52,138 nucleotides of DNA. Origin: Hyphomonadaceae bacterium BRH_c29 (lineage in GTDB: Bacteria; Pseudomonadota; Alphaproteobacteria; Caulobacterales; Hyphomonadaceae). Of the stretch, positions 42,919-51,029 are shown one piece after another. The first letter of the stretch is position 1, and each line of letters starts with the position of its first letter. The position numbers were made by a program, and so were the translations under genes. The notes below the pieces were generated by a model. The model made no database searches and was not told the DNA's origin. It saw only the letters and a program-made list of their open reading frames with translations. The stretch lies in assembly GCA_000961695.1 (NCBI GenBank), contig LADW01000021.1, forward strand, positions 1 to 52,138, given 5' to 3'.

Positions 42919-43177
42919 GGCGCTGGTCTTTGGCGTCGCCCTGGGGTTTTTCGCAATCCGCCAGCCATTTGAGAACGGTCCGGCGCCGGTAACGCACCGC
43001 TGCGCCGAGCTTCATGAAGGCTGGTCCACCGCCACGGCAGCGCCACGTGGCAAGGGTGCAGGCGGGAACGCCCGTCAGTCTGGAAACCGAAGGAGTGTCG
43101 ATAGCTTCATCCAGCCAACCAGGATTGTCCTGAAGGATATCCTCGATTTCCGGAAAGTTGTGATGGGGTCTGGACAT
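42911..43177 (-). CDS. AlpA/excisionase-like small HTH protein
   Basis: An 88-residue protein with a MerR-like/AlpA helix-turn-helix in residues 30-75: TPSVSRLTGVPACTLATWRC, RGGGPAFMKLGAAVRYRRRT, VLKWLAD. This is the pattern of island excisionases and of helix_turn_helix (HTH_17) proteins. It heads the mobilisation operon, so it may couple excision with transfer, or regulate the operon. It overlaps the RHH gene by eight bases. Confidence 0.85.
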   Translation of the reverse strand: MSRPHHNFPEIEDILQDNPGWLDEAIDTPSVSRLTGVPACTLATWRCRGGGPAFMKLGAAVRYRRRTVLKWLADCEKPQGDAKDQRHV

Positions 43178-43349
43178 GGGACTCTACTCCTCTCGTGATG
43201 AGTGAGTTCAAGCCCAGCACGCGGCGTGCAGGCAAAAAAGAGGAATGATTTCGTCTTATTCCATCCTCATTTGTGCGTGCGCATCCATGCGGCCGGATTT
43301 GCCGCAATGGAAAGCCATGAAGCGCAATCCTTTCATTGCCAGCACAACC

Positions 43350-44201
43350 TCAGGCATCTCCCCGCATAGGCGGTTCGCGTTCGTCGAGCATGCCGGCAAG
43401 ACGCCTGAGGATGGTGGTCTCATTCGGAACCTCGGCCATGTCGAACTCCTTGAGTGCGCGTTCGTACAGTCTGCCTGCGAGTTCCTTGCGAGGCATGTCC
43501 GGATCGCCTTCACTGAGCTCCACCGCCCAGGAAGCGATTGCAGGCCAGGCCCCGAGCGCCGGGCGGCCGCGTTTGGTCTGTGCCGTATTCCCGTGGCTAT
43601 CATTGGCAGGTTCGGAGAGCGGACGATCGTTTGCAGCCTGGTTGACGCTGAACAGGCTTTTGAACCGGGATGACTGCTGGTCGAGCCAGGTCTGTAGCAT
43701 CCGGCGCGGAATGAAGAGCCCGGCGAGGTAGGCGCGTCCGGCTTCGGAATACGTATTGAGTGGCATGCGGACCAGTGCTGTCAGAGCATCTTGCGCGCCA
43801 TGCAGATACATCCTGCCATTTCCATGATTGAGGAGATCGTCCCAGGCGGACTGATCACCAGGCAGGAGTCTCATACAGTACATAACGCTCAGCAGGGTCT
43901 CGCAATTACCTTCGAAATATTCGAAGGGGTGCGGTTTGAGCCGGAGTTGTCCTTCGGTGAGCGTTGCGGGCGGCGCTTCGATGGGAATGCGCAGCCAGTT
44001 GTCCGGATCATTGCGCTGTGAGTGGTCGTAGTCATTGTCTTCATATTGGCAGGGCGGGTTGAAATCGCCGCGCCAGGCTGCCCGTACCAGCATTTCTAGC
44101 ATGGCGTCGGGGGTCGCGTACGGTTCGCGGTTCGCCAGAAGTGCAGCTGCGGCATCGAAACGGATGAGTGTATCGTCCAGCGGCGAAATGAATTGGGTCA
44201 T
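43350..44201 (-). CDS. Hypothetical protein upstream of the mobilisation operon
   Basis: A 283-residue protein I cannot assign. ATG 44201 (MTQFISPLDDTLIRFDAAAA) is chosen over an upstream in-frame ATG because AGGAGTC precedes it. Visible parts: an N-terminal helical region (ALLANREPYATPDAMLEMLV, RAAWRGDFNPPCQYE), a central LRLKPHPFEYFEGNCETLLS, and a C-terminal RGRPALGAWPAIASWAVELS linked to PNETTILRRLAGMLDERE, which may be a small helix-turn-helix. The spacing to the AlpA-like gene is 172 bp. Similar genes accompany mobile modules in Alphaproteobacteria in my recollection; a regulatory or replication role is inference. Confidence 0.75.
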   Translation of the reverse strand: MTQFISPLDDTLIRFDAAAALLANREPYATPDAMLEMLVRAAWRGDFNPPCQYEDNDYDHSQRNDPDNWLRIPIEAPPATLTEGQLRLKPHPFEYFEGNCETLLSVMYCMRLLPGDQSAWDDLLNHGNGRMYLHGAQDALTALVRMPLNTYSEAGRAYLAGLFIPRRMLQTWLDQQSSRFKSLFSVNQAANDRPLSEPANDSHGNTAQTKRGRPALGAWPAIASWAVELSEGDPDMPRKELAGRLYERALKEFDMAEVPNETTILRRLAGMLDEREPPMRGDA

Positions 44202-44548
44202 GCATGACTCCTGTCTATCGACCGGGCCCAAGCAGGAGGCGTGCCAAAAGATCTATTAAATAGAAAGATATAGCACTGAAGGTAGAAAACTTGTGATTTT
44301 TTCGCCAAGGCGAAGGAGGGGCAGGGCAGTTACACCACGGGAATTGCTATTGTGGTGTAACGCATCGCGCGCGGCTCCCTCTCTTGAATTCAAACGATTT
44401 ATCAGGCCCTGCTTCAAATGTGCCAGCACAGCTTCGAATAATAATTTTTCGAATAAATCACAAATAAATAAAAATTTTACGAGATTTGTAATCGTTTTTC
44501 GACTATATAGAAAAACGTGAATGGCTCCAAATATAATGATTTTTCGGA
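44202..44548. other. Intergenic control region with a large inverted repeat
   Basis: A 347-bp region between divergent genes. GTTACACCAC (44329-44338) and GTGGTGTAAC (44352-44361) are perfect 10-base arms around 13 bases. The right third (44430-44548) is strikingly AT-rich for this genome and contains TTTTTCG three times (44445, 44495, 44540). It should carry the fic promoter. The inverted repeat is a candidate origin-of-transfer or operator element. Confidence 0.6.
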
Positions 44549-46090
44549 ATGAATGACAAAGATATCGATTTTGGACAAGATGTAAGAATTATTCGGGATC
44601 GTATGGTTCCGGAGGATGCGCAACCGGTCGGTTACGCCGCGCTGATCGCGGCATACGACCTCGTCGTCCCGCCCCCTCATTCGCTTTCAGCGTTTCGCGC
44701 GGACTACCGGGAGGTGGAAGTGTCAGACTGGACTGTCTACACGAAACGTCACGCGCCAGAGCCGAGCCTCGCAGGCCACCTGACATTTGCTTTGAAATAT
44801 GAAGGTTTGGACCTGCTTGTCCTGAAGGCCCTGTTCCGAGCCACTGGTCCCGCTGCAATCGAAGAATTCGTGAGAGCTGCGCCGACCAGCCAATATGCAC
44901 GACGTGCCTGGTTTCTCTATGAATGGCTTCTCGGCGAGACAGTCGATCTGCCCGATGCTCCGACAGGCAACTATGTGGATGCCATCAATGAGACGCAGCA
45001 ACTCGCCGGGCGCTCCAGAAATTCCCGTCGTCATCGTGTGCGCGACAACCTCCCTGGTACGTCTGCATTTTGCCCACTCGTATTTCGGACCCCAGAAATT
45101 GAGGCATTGCTTAACCTGGACCTGAAGACCGAGGCCTCCGCCGCAATCGGATCTGTGCCAAGGGACATGATTACGCGCGCAGCCGCTTTCCTGCTGCTCA
45201 ATGACTCCAAGTCCAGTTATGCGATAGAAGGCGAAAATCCGCCGCAAGATCGGCTCCAGAGATGGGGCGCTGCGATCGGGCAAGCTGGAGCGCGGTCACT
45301 AAGCCACGCAGAACTCCGGCGTTTGCAGGAACTCGTCCTGGGTGACTCGCGATTTGTGCAATTGGGCTATCGTAGCGAAGGCGGCTTCGTGGGAACGCAC
45401 GACCGCGCGACACGCGCGCCAATTCCAGATCATATCAGCGCCCGGCCAGAGGATCTGCTCGCCTTGATGGACGGGGTGCTGGCCTTTGACGATCAGTATG
45501 CTGCCTCGATGGACGCCATCGTCGCCGCTGCCGTTCTGGCATTTGGATTTGTCTACATCCACCCATTCGAGGATGGAAACGGCCGGTTGCACAGATACCT
45601 GATCCACCACGTCCTCGCGCGGGCTGGGTTCAACCCGCCGGGATTGGTATTCCCGATCTCGAGCGCCATCCTGGAGCGCATCGAAGAATACCGCCGCGTA
45701 CTGGAATCCCACTCTCGCCGAATACTGCCTTTCGTGGTGTGGCGCGCGACGCCCGCTGGCAATGTCGATGTGCTGAACGACACGTCAGATCTGTATCGGT
45801 ATTTCGATGCGACGCCCCATGCGGAATTCCTGATGTCATGCGTGCGCCAGACAATCGAAATAGACCTTCCGAGGGAGGTCGCATTCCTGAGAAGCTATGA
45901 TCGCTTCAAGGCCGGTGTGGAAGCGCTTGTCGAAATGCCCGACAAGACGATTGACCTCCTCTACCATTTCCTCAGCCAGAACGATGGGCGGCTATCCAAA
46001 CGGGCCCGTGAAGGAGAGTTCGCGTTGCTGACACCGACGGAAGTCGAGAAGGCAGAGAAAGTGTACTCGGAAGCTTTCCTTGGAGACTAG
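44549..46090 (+). CDS. Fic family protein with internal inhibitory motif
   Basis: A 513-residue Fic protein. The catalytic motif is HPFEDGNGRLHRY near residue 338, an exact HPFxDGNGRxxR, so AMP transfer to a target hydroxyl is predicted. An inhibitory motif of the (S/T)xxxE(G/N) type, SYAIEGENPP, lies near 222, upstream of the Fic core, which makes it a class II Fic that is self-inhibited until released. A C-terminal region of about 100 residues (LLYHFLSQNDGRLSKRAREG) may be a winged helix. The start ATG 44549 has only a weak ribosome site. It is the last gene before the right attachment site, so probably cargo linked to maintenance or defence; the target is unknown. Confidence 0.92.
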   Translation: MNDKDIDFGQDVRIIRDRMVPEDAQPVGYAALIAAYDLVVPPPHSLSAFRADYREVEVSDWTVYTKRHAPEPSLAGHLTFALKYEGLDLLVLKALFRATGPAAIEEFVRAAPTSQYARRAWFLYEWLLGETVDLPDAPTGNYVDAINETQQLAGRSRNSRRHRVRDNLPGTSAFCPLVFRTPEIEALLNLDLKTEASAAIGSVPRDMITRAAAFLLLNDSKSSYAIEGENPPQDRLQRWGAAIGQAGARSLSHAELRRLQELVLGDSRFVQLGYRSEGGFVGTHDRATRAPIPDHISARPEDLLALMDGVLAFDDQYAASMDAIVAAAVLAFGFVYIHPFEDGNGRLHRYLIHHVLARAGFNPPGLVFPISSAILERIEEYRRVLESHSRRILPFVVWRATPAGNVDVLNDTSDLYRYFDATPHAEFLMSCVRQTIEIDLPREVAFLRSYDRFKAGVEALVEMPDKTIDLLYHFLSQNDGRLSKRAREGEFALLTPTEVEKAEKVYSEAFLGD

Positions 46091-46151
46091 AAAAGTTGTT
46101 GCGGAATAGCGCTTGGCAACTTCGTCCGAGGGGCACTTATCTGGATATTCT

Positions 46152-46225
46152 CGTGGTAACCCGACCTACAGATGTGGGCTCTGTATTATCAAGAGATTTT
46201 AGGTCTTCGCGGTAACCCTGGTAAC
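46152..46225. promoter_or_regulatory. Candidate integrase arm-type sites, right
   Basis: GGTAAC occurs at 46155-46160, 46211-46216 and 46220-46225, within 180 bp of the right attachment site. The 9-mer CGTGGTAAC at 46152-46160 equals that at 5782-5790. Together with the left pair they fit integrase arm binding. Confidence 0.55.
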
Positions 46226-46329
46226 TTTTTTTAACTTGACTCAACAAAGCATATCAAAATGAGGCAATATCGATGCGGTTTTTATTGGAATTTTTCAAAT
46301 TCCAGCAACGCGCAGCACCCCCTGTTTCC

Positions 46330-46376
46330 GATTCCTAATCTGTAGGTCGTGCGTTCGAATCGCGCCGGGATCACCA
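46330..46376 (+). repeat. Right attachment site (attR), tRNA-Arg 3' fragment
   Basis: 47 bases identical to tRNA-Arg positions 5672-5718, without the 5' half of the tRNA. It marks the right end of the island; chromosomal genes start 20 bp further. Confidence 0.95.
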
Positions 46377-46395
46377 GTTTTGCTAGGCGGGCGCC

Positions 46396-47274
46396 TTAGC
46401 GGGTCGGGACGGGGTGGTCGCCGGAATAGTCGTAGAAACCCTTGCCGACTTTGCGGCCGACCCAGCCGGCTTCGACATATTTCACCAGCAGGGGGCAGGG
46501 GCGGTATTTCGTGTCGGCCAGGCCATCATGCAGCACCTGCATGATCGACAGGCACGTATCGAGGCCGATGAAGTCTGCCAGTGTCAGCGGACCCATAGGA
46601 TGGTTTGCGCCAAGCCGCATGGCCGTATCGATGCTCTCCACCGTTCCGACGCCCTCGTAGAGCGTGTAGACGGCTTCGTTGATCATCGGGACCAGGATGC
46701 GGTTCACGATGAATGCCGGATAGTCCTCGGCATTGGTCGTGGTCTTTTCCAGGCGCTGGGCGAAGCCGATCGCAGTCTCGTAGGTTTCCTGGCTGGTGGC
46801 GAGGCCCCGGATCACTTCCATCAGCTTCATCAGTGGCACCGGATTCATGAAGTGCATGCCGATGAACATTTCCGGCCGGTCGGTGACCGAGGCGAGGCGC
46901 GTGACGGAGATCGAGGATGTATTGGTGGCGAGGAAAGTCTTGGCCGGAACGATCTCGCAGATCGAGCGGAAGATCTGCTCCTTCACTTCGCGTTTTTCGG
47001 TGGCCGCCTCGATGACGAGGTCATCATTTTCGTGTGCCTTGATCGAGGTCGATGTCTTGATCCGGGCCATGGCGGTCTTCATCTCGTCCACGGTGTATTG
47101 TTCGCGGGCGACCTGACGGGCCATGTTCTTCTCGATGGCGTCCATGCCGTGTTTCAGAGCGTCCTCGGAAATGTCCGTCATTACAACATCATAGCCGGCA
47201 AGCGCGCTGACATGCGCGATTCCGTTGCCCATCTGGCCGGCGCCGATGACGCCAATGGTCTGAAGGTTGGTCAT
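46396..47274 (-). CDS. hbd: 3-hydroxybutyryl-CoA dehydrogenase
   Basis: A 292-residue 3-hydroxyacyl-CoA dehydrogenase. The NAD-binding GxGxxG is [20 protein letters not shown] near residue 7, the catalytic His is in [20 protein letters not shown] near 140 with the partner Glu in the same helix, and the C-terminal domain shows [20 protein letters not shown]. It oxidises (S)-3-hydroxybutyryl-CoA to acetoacetyl-CoA in fatty acid or butanoate turnover. ATG 47274 is chosen because the domain starts there. It lies downstream of etfB-etfA but a hairpin separates them. Its stop is only 20 bases from the island's right end. Confidence 0.95.
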   Translation of the reverse strand: MTNLQTIGVIGAGQMGNGIAHVSALAGYDVVMTDISEDALKHGMDAIEKNMARQVAREQYTVDEMKTAMARIKTSTSIKAHENDDLVIEAATEKREVKEQIFRSICEIVPAKTFLATNTSSISVTRLASVTDRPEMFIGMHFMNPVPLMKLMEVIRGLATSQETYETAIGFAQRLEKTTTNAEDYPAFIVNRILVPMINEAVYTLYEGVGTVESIDTAMRLGANHPMGPLTLADFIGLDTCLSIMQVLHDGLADTKYRPCPLLVKYVEAGWVGRKVGKGFYDYSGDHPVPTR

Positions 47275-47411
47275 ACGATCCTGTTCCACGCCCTGAATGA
47301 AAACGAGCTTCATATCCTGTTTGTGCAGTGCGTCAAAGATCAAGCCCACACATCAGGCAGGCGAGCCGGGCGAGGCGGAACATCGGAGGTTGTTGTATCC
47401 GGACAACAAAA

Positions 47412-47432
47412 AGCCCGGCACAGGGCCGGGCT
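47412..47432 (-). terminator. Terminator after etfA
   Basis: AGCCCGGC (47412-47419) and GCCGGGCT (47425-47432) pair around ACAGG. Read on the minus strand the stem is followed by TTTTTGTTG, a good intrinsic terminator between etfA and the dehydrogenase gene. Confidence 0.85.
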
Positions 47433-47463
47433 TCTCGAAGTTTCAGTGCCTGTTGGCACCAGA

Positions 47464-48393
47464 TCAGAGCGCGCTGGTCAGTTCCGGAACGGCGACGAAG
47501 AGGTCTGCCACGAGACCATAATCGGCGACCTGGAAGATCGGGGCTTCCTCGTCCTTGTTGATCGCCACGATGACTTTGGAGTCCTTCATGCCGGCAAGGT
47601 GCTGGATGGCACCGGAAATGCCGATGGCGACATAGAGTTCCGGCGCAACGATCTTGCCGGTCTGACCGACCTGATAGTCGTTCGGGGCGTATCCTGCGTC
47701 CACAGCAGCGCGCGAAGCACCGACAGCGGCGCCGAGCTTGTCAGCGAGCGGGAAGATGACTTCCTGGAACTTCTCAGCCGAACCGAGCGCACGACCGCCG
47801 GAGACGACGCGCTTGGCGCCGGCGAGTTCCGGACGATCCGACTTGACCATCTCTTCCGAGACGAATTCCGACTTGAACGGACCAGCCGGAGCCGCAACGC
47901 TTTCCACCGCAGCCGAGCCGTCATTGCCAGCGGCCTCGAAGGAGGTGCCGCGCACGGTGATGACTTTCTTCGCATCGGAAGATTTCACCGTCATCATGGC
48001 GTTACCGGCATAGATCGGACGTTCGAACGTGTCGGCATCGATCACGCCGGTGATCTCGGAGATCTGCATGACGTCGAGTTTGGCCGCGATACGCGGGGCC
48101 ATATTCTTGCCCGTGGTCGTCGCGGCGAGGAGGACGGCGTCATAGCCGGCCATCAGCGGCACAACGAGGGCTTCCATGGCTTCAGCAAGCTGCTTGCCGA
48201 CGGTCGCGCCGTCAGCGTGGAGCACTTTGCGGACGCCGGAGACTTTCGCCGCGGCAGCAGCCACATCGCCAGCGCCTTCGCCGGCGACCAGGATATCCAC
48301 ATCGCCGCCAAGCTTGGCGGCAGCGGTCACGACCTTGTTGGTCGCATCGGCGAGCGAGGCGCCGTCGTGTTCAGCAATAACGAGCACGGCCAT
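47464..48393 (-). CDS. etfA: Electron transfer flavoprotein alpha subunit
   Basis: A 309-residue EtfA. The N-terminal domain begins [20 protein letters not shown]; the C-terminal FAD domain shows [20 protein letters not shown] near residue 195, [60 protein letters not shown], all typical of FAD binding in EtfA. With EtfB it passes electrons from acyl-CoA dehydrogenases to ETF-quinone oxidoreductase. It starts one base after the etfB stop, so the two are co-translated, and a terminator follows. Confidence 0.97.
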   Translation of the reverse strand: MAVLVIAEHDGASLADATNKVVTAAAKLGGDVDILVAGEGAGDVAAAAAKVSGVRKVLHADGATVGKQLAEAMEALVVPLMAGYDAVLLAATTTGKNMAPRIAAKLDVMQISEITGVIDADTFERPIYAGNAMMTVKSSDAKKVITVRGTSFEAAGNDGSAAVESVAAPAGPFKSEFVSEEMVKSDRPELAGAKRVVSGGRALGSAEKFQEVIFPLADKLGAAVGASRAAVDAGYAPNDYQVGQTGKIVAPELYVAIGISGAIQHLAGMKDSKVIVAINKDEEAPIFQVADYGLVADLFVAVPELTSAL

Positions 48394-48394
48394 A

Positions 48395-49141
48395 TCAGAT
48401 GACTCCTGCGGTTTTCAGTTTCGACACGAGGGTGGCGACATCCTCGACCTTTTCGCCCGCCTGGCGCACCGGCGGTTCGGTGACCTGAACAACAGTGAGG
48501 CGCGGAGAGATATCGACGCCGTAATCGGCCGGAGCCTTTTCAGCGATTTCTTTCTTCTTGGCCTTCATGATGTTCGGCAGAGACGCATAACGCGGCTCGT
48601 TGAGGCGCAGGTCGACGGTGATGATAGCTGGAAGAGCCAGTTTCACGGTCTGCAGGCCGCCATCGACTTCGCGGGTGACGGTCAGCGAATCGCCGTCCTT
48701 CTCCAGCTTGTAGGCGAAGGTGCCTTGCGGCCAGTCGAGCAGAGCGGCCAGCATCTGGCCGGTCTGGTTGGAATCGTCGTCGATGGCCTGTTTGCCGACG
48801 ATGACGAGATCCGGTTTTTCTTCCTCGACCACTTTGGCCAGCAGCTTGGCAACGCCCAGCGGCTCAACCGTTTCGTTGGTCTTGATCAGGATGCCGCGGT
48901 CGCCGCCCATGGCGAGGGCGGTGCGGATCGTTTCCTGGGCCTGTTGCGGGCCGATGGACACGATCACGACTTCCGTAGCTGTGCCGGCTTCTTTCAGGCG
49001 GACAGCCTCTTCGACAGAAATTTCGTCGAAGGGGTTCATCGACATCTTCACATTGGCGAGATCGACCCCGGTCTTGTCCGGTTTGACACGGACTTTCACG
49101 TTGTAATCGATCACGCGTTTGACGGGCACGAGGACCTTCAT
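48395..49141 (-). CDS. etfB: Electron transfer flavoprotein beta subunit
   Basis: A 248-residue EtfB. It starts [20 protein letters not shown] at 49141, the standard beginning; the frame upstream to 49294 has no domain content. Conserved parts are [19 protein letters not shown] near 40, [20 protein letters not shown] near 120 (AMP-binding and ETF recognition) and [20 protein letters not shown]. It forms the heterodimer with EtfA encoded directly downstream. An inverted TTGAC/GTCAA pair lies about 85 bp upstream and may control the operon. Confidence 0.97.
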   Translation of the reverse strand: MKVLVPVKRVIDYNVKVRVKPDKTGVDLANVKMSMNPFDEISVEEAVRLKEAGTATEVVIVSIGPQQAQETIRTALAMGGDRGILIKTNETVEPLGVAKLLAKVVEEEKPDLVIVGKQAIDDDSNQTGQMLAALLDWPQGTFAYKLEKDGDSLTVTREVDGGLQTVKLALPAIITVDLRLNEPRYASLPNIMKAKKKEIAEKAPADYGVDISPRLTVVQVTEPPVRQAGEKVEDVATLVSKLKTAGVI

Positions 49142-49224
49142 GAGCTGCGCTCCACACGTTTCGAGGGATTGGACTTCAGATGGGCGTTGCCTACAGGCCC
49201 TGAAAACGTTTCGCAAGGTTGACG

Positions 49225-49240
49225 TTGACGTAAGTGTCAA
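49225..49240. promoter_or_regulatory. Candidate operator of the etf operon
   Basis: TTGACGTAAGTGTCAA has 5-base arms TTGAC/GTCAA around GTAAGT, with one more TTGAC just to the left (49219-49223). On the minus strand, TTGACA (49240-49235) could also serve as a -35 box for etfB. No protein can be named for it. Confidence 0.4.
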
Positions 49241-49306
49241 ATTAGCGCGTCTGGAATTGGTGTTTTCAGGCCTTTGACGGCCCAATTTCTGCAATATGAT
49301 ACCCCT

Positions 49307-49777
49307 ATGACGCGACCTGGACTGATCCTGAGCCTAGTTTTTGCCTTTCCGGCTTTTTGCCCGGCGGGGGCTGAAGGCGTCAGGCCGGTCGATCCGGGCC
49401 TCTATTCTATTACCACCGAAATCGAGACCGAAACGCAGGATCCGGGCACCGGAACGCTGACGGGCACCTGGACCGAGCCCTATTCCGGCGCAGCCTGCCT
49501 GGAAGGGGAGGCGAGCCAGCGCGTTCGGCCGGAAACGTTCGCGGATACGCGCTGCACGTTCTCCAATGTCCGGCCAGACCCTTATGGCGAGGCTTTTGAC
49601 CTTTACTGCGTCTTCCCGGAGGGCCTCCTCAGCGGATCGGGCACGTTGGCGGTCGACCCGACCCGACCTACAGAGTTCCGTGAGGCCTTCACCTTGCGAG
49701 GGACTGGCCTGGTTGCGTCCCAGCGGGTGACCATCAAGGGGCGCCGCGTCGGGGCGTGCCGGCTGGCCGGTCAATAG
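49307..49777 (+). CDS. Secreted hypothetical protein
   Basis: A 156-residue exported protein. A signal peptide is visible ([20 protein letters not shown], cleavage probably after AGA near residue 22). The mature part begins [20 protein letters not shown], has Cys pairs (AACLEGE, TRCTF, LYCVF, GACRL) and a beta-rich pattern, similar to DUF3617-type periplasmic proteins, but I am not certain of the family. ATG 49307 is chosen since it opens the signal peptide. It diverges from etfB. Confidence 0.75.
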   Translation: MTRPGLILSLVFAFPAFCPAGAEGVRPVDPGLYSITTEIETETQDPGTGTLTGTWTEPYSGAACLEGEASQRVRPETFADTRCTFSNVRPDPYGEAFDLYCVFPEGLLSGSGTLAVDPTRPTEFREAFTLRGTGLVASQRVTIKGRRVGACRLAGQ

Positions 49778-49872
49778 GCTGCCCCACTGCGCTCTGCGTA
49801 GATTCCCTGATTGTATTTCAGCCTGCCGGACCGACATGCGGTAGAGAGACAACACCCCTCTGGAGGACTTAC

Positions 49873-50109
49873 ATGTCGAACACCCCGCACGAGCTGGCCG
49901 AAGAATTCCCGGAAGCTGCCGAGAAGATCCATGCGCTGAAGGCGTCCAATGCGCATTTTGCCAAGCTTGCCGATGAGTATCACGAGCTGAACCGCCAGAT
50001 TCACCGCATCGAGACCGATATCGAGCCGGCCAGCGACGAGCATCAGACCGAACTGCGCAAGCAACGCCTGGCCCTGAAAGACGAAATCTTCGCCATGCTG
50101 AAGGCCTGA
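49873..50109 (+). CDS. DUF465 (YdcH family) protein
   Basis: A 78-residue helical protein of the DUF465/YdcH family: MSNTPHELAEEFPEAAEKIH, ALKASNAHFAKLADEYHELN, RQIHRIETDIEPASDEH, LRKQRLALKDEIFAMLKA. The pattern of heptads indicates a coiled-coil hairpin. TGGAGGA (49861-49867) precedes the ATG by five bases. The function of the family is unknown. A second, shorter-spaced paralogue follows about 100 bases downstream, on the same strand. Confidence 0.93.
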   Translation: MSNTPHELAEEFPEAAEKIHALKASNAHFAKLADEYHELNRQIHRIETDIEPASDEHQTELRKQRLALKDEIFAMLKA

Positions 50110-50210
50110 GATTTCAGGTCTTGCCGCTTAAGTAGAATCCCGGATGGGCGGGGGAAACCTCGCCCATCATAGTGGCTGGCGAAACAATACCCATGTGGGA
50201 AGCCAGTCGG

Positions 50211-50450
50211 ATGAGCGGGACACCTCTGTACCTTGCCGGAGAATTTCCCGGGAATGTCAGCCGGATTCTGGAACTGGAATCCGAAAACCAGACTTTCCTG
50301 GATCTTGCCGAGGCCTATGACACGCTCAGCGCCGAGCTTCAGGACCTGGAAACCGGCATCGATCGGTTCAGCGGCGCCTATTTCGCCCAGCTTCAGCGTC
50401 AGCGACACGAAATCCGCGACATCCTCTGCGCCATGCTAGGCGCGGACTAG
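50211..50450 (+). CDS. Second DUF465-like protein
   Basis: A 79-residue paralogue of the preceding gene: MSGTPLYLAGEFPGNVSRIL, ELESENQTFLDLAEAYDTLS, AELQDLETGIDRFSGAYFAQ, LQRQRHEIRDILCAMLGAD. ATG 50211 is chosen because the proteins then align from the first residue (MSNTPHELAEEFPE / MSGTPLYLAGEFPG); in-frame starts at 50193 and 50172 exist. It looks like a tandem duplication that has diverged, with more Leu/Asp in the heptads. Function unknown. Confidence 0.82.
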   Translation: MSGTPLYLAGEFPGNVSRILELESENQTFLDLAEAYDTLSAELQDLETGIDRFSGAYFAQLQRQRHEIRDILCAMLGAD

Positions 50451-50459
50451 CGCGCCGCG

Positions 50460-50939
50460 TCAGCTCCACAGTTTCGGCTGGGCCTCTTTCACCGTGTCGC
50501 GGCAGCCTTTGTCCCAGGGGTAGAGCCCATCCAGCAGGCCGGGCCAGACGATCTGGACCAGGCCCGGATGTCCGTTATGGCCGTTGCGGGCCCATAGCCA
50601 GTCGGCCAGCACGGCATATTTCCCGAACGTGTCCGGATGCGAGGCTTTGCGGCCGACGCAATCGAAATCCTCGTGCAGGCCTTTCCAGACCTGATTGTCT
50701 TCCAGTTTGCGCCCGGCTTTCAGCTGGTCGTAGACGCTTGCCAGCATGTCATACATGACGTCGCGGTGCAGGCCGAAGACGATGAATTCCGGCGCGTTCA
50801 GGCTTTGCGAGAAGCCGACTGTGTAAGTGAAATTGGGGCTTTCCAGTTCCGGATCAAACCGGTGGGCGCCATACCAGCCATGGGCCTCGATGCTGCCCAG
50901 AATCCGCTTTTCTTCTTCAATCACGATGCCACCAACCAT
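50460..50939 (-). CDS. DUF4262 domain protein
   Basis: A 159-residue DUF4262 protein. The conserved parts are WYGAHRFDPELESPNFTYTV, GFSQSLNAPEFIVFGLHRDV, a C-terminal YAVLADWLWARNGHNGHPGL and QIVWPGLLDGLYPWDKGC. The family is small, cytoplasmic and of unknown function, often with a Trp/His-rich surface. It is convergent with the DUF465 pair. Nothing unusual in length. Confidence 0.88.
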   Translation of the reverse strand: MVGGIVIEEEKRILGSIEAHGWYGAHRFDPELESPNFTYTVGFSQSLNAPEFIVFGLHRDVMYDMLASVYDQLKAGRKLEDNQVWKGLHEDFDCVGRKASHPDTFGKYAVLADWLWARNGHNGHPGLVQIVWPGLLDGLYPWDKGCRDTVKEAQPKLWS

Positions 50940-51029
50940 ATGGCAATGACGCGGTACGCCGCGCCCGGGGTCAAGCCGTCAGCGTTCAGATGACGGAGAT
51001 TTAAGCATGACGGGATGGTAATGCGGCCG

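Larger units (their letters stand above)
5672..46376. mobile_element. Integrative mobilisable genomic island at tRNA-Arg (about 40.7 kb)
   Basis: It is bounded by perfect 47-bp direct repeats, with a tyrosine integrase starting 100 bp inside the left end and a relaxase/coupling-protein operon near the right end. It contains a type I R-M operon with Shedu, ardA, a putative toxin-antitoxin pair, metabolic cargo, many broken genes, three further tyrosine recombinases and an internal tRNA-Leu. No VirB/Trb mating-pore genes are present, so it looks mobilisable rather than self-conjugative. The chromosomal genes on both sides are ordinary housekeeping genes. Confidence 0.9.

Noticed and set aside
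43178..43349. Origin of transfer upstream of the AlpA-like gene
   Set aside because: GTGCGTGCGCATCC near 43267 vaguely resembles nick regions, but no accompanying inverted repeats or conserved nick motif could be established.
39682..44201. Type IV secretion channel genes (VirB/Trb)
   Set aside because: Only the coupling protein and relaxase operon are present; the neighbouring genes show no VirB4, VirB6, VirB10 or pilin features.
44445..44546. TTTTTCG repeated three times as possible iterons
   Set aside because: Spacing (50 and 45 bp) is irregular, the word is short, and the region is AT-rich, so chance is likely.
10117..46329. Second copy of the tRNA-Leu 3' end as right end of a nested island
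   Set aside because: Reading by eye found no matching stretch; an exact computational search would be needed to exclude a short repeat.
46414..48402. A 662-codon open frame on the plus strand across the dehydrogenase and etfA
   Set aside because: It is antisense to two clearly recognised conserved genes, has composition typical of a GC-rich shadow frame and no recognisable domain.
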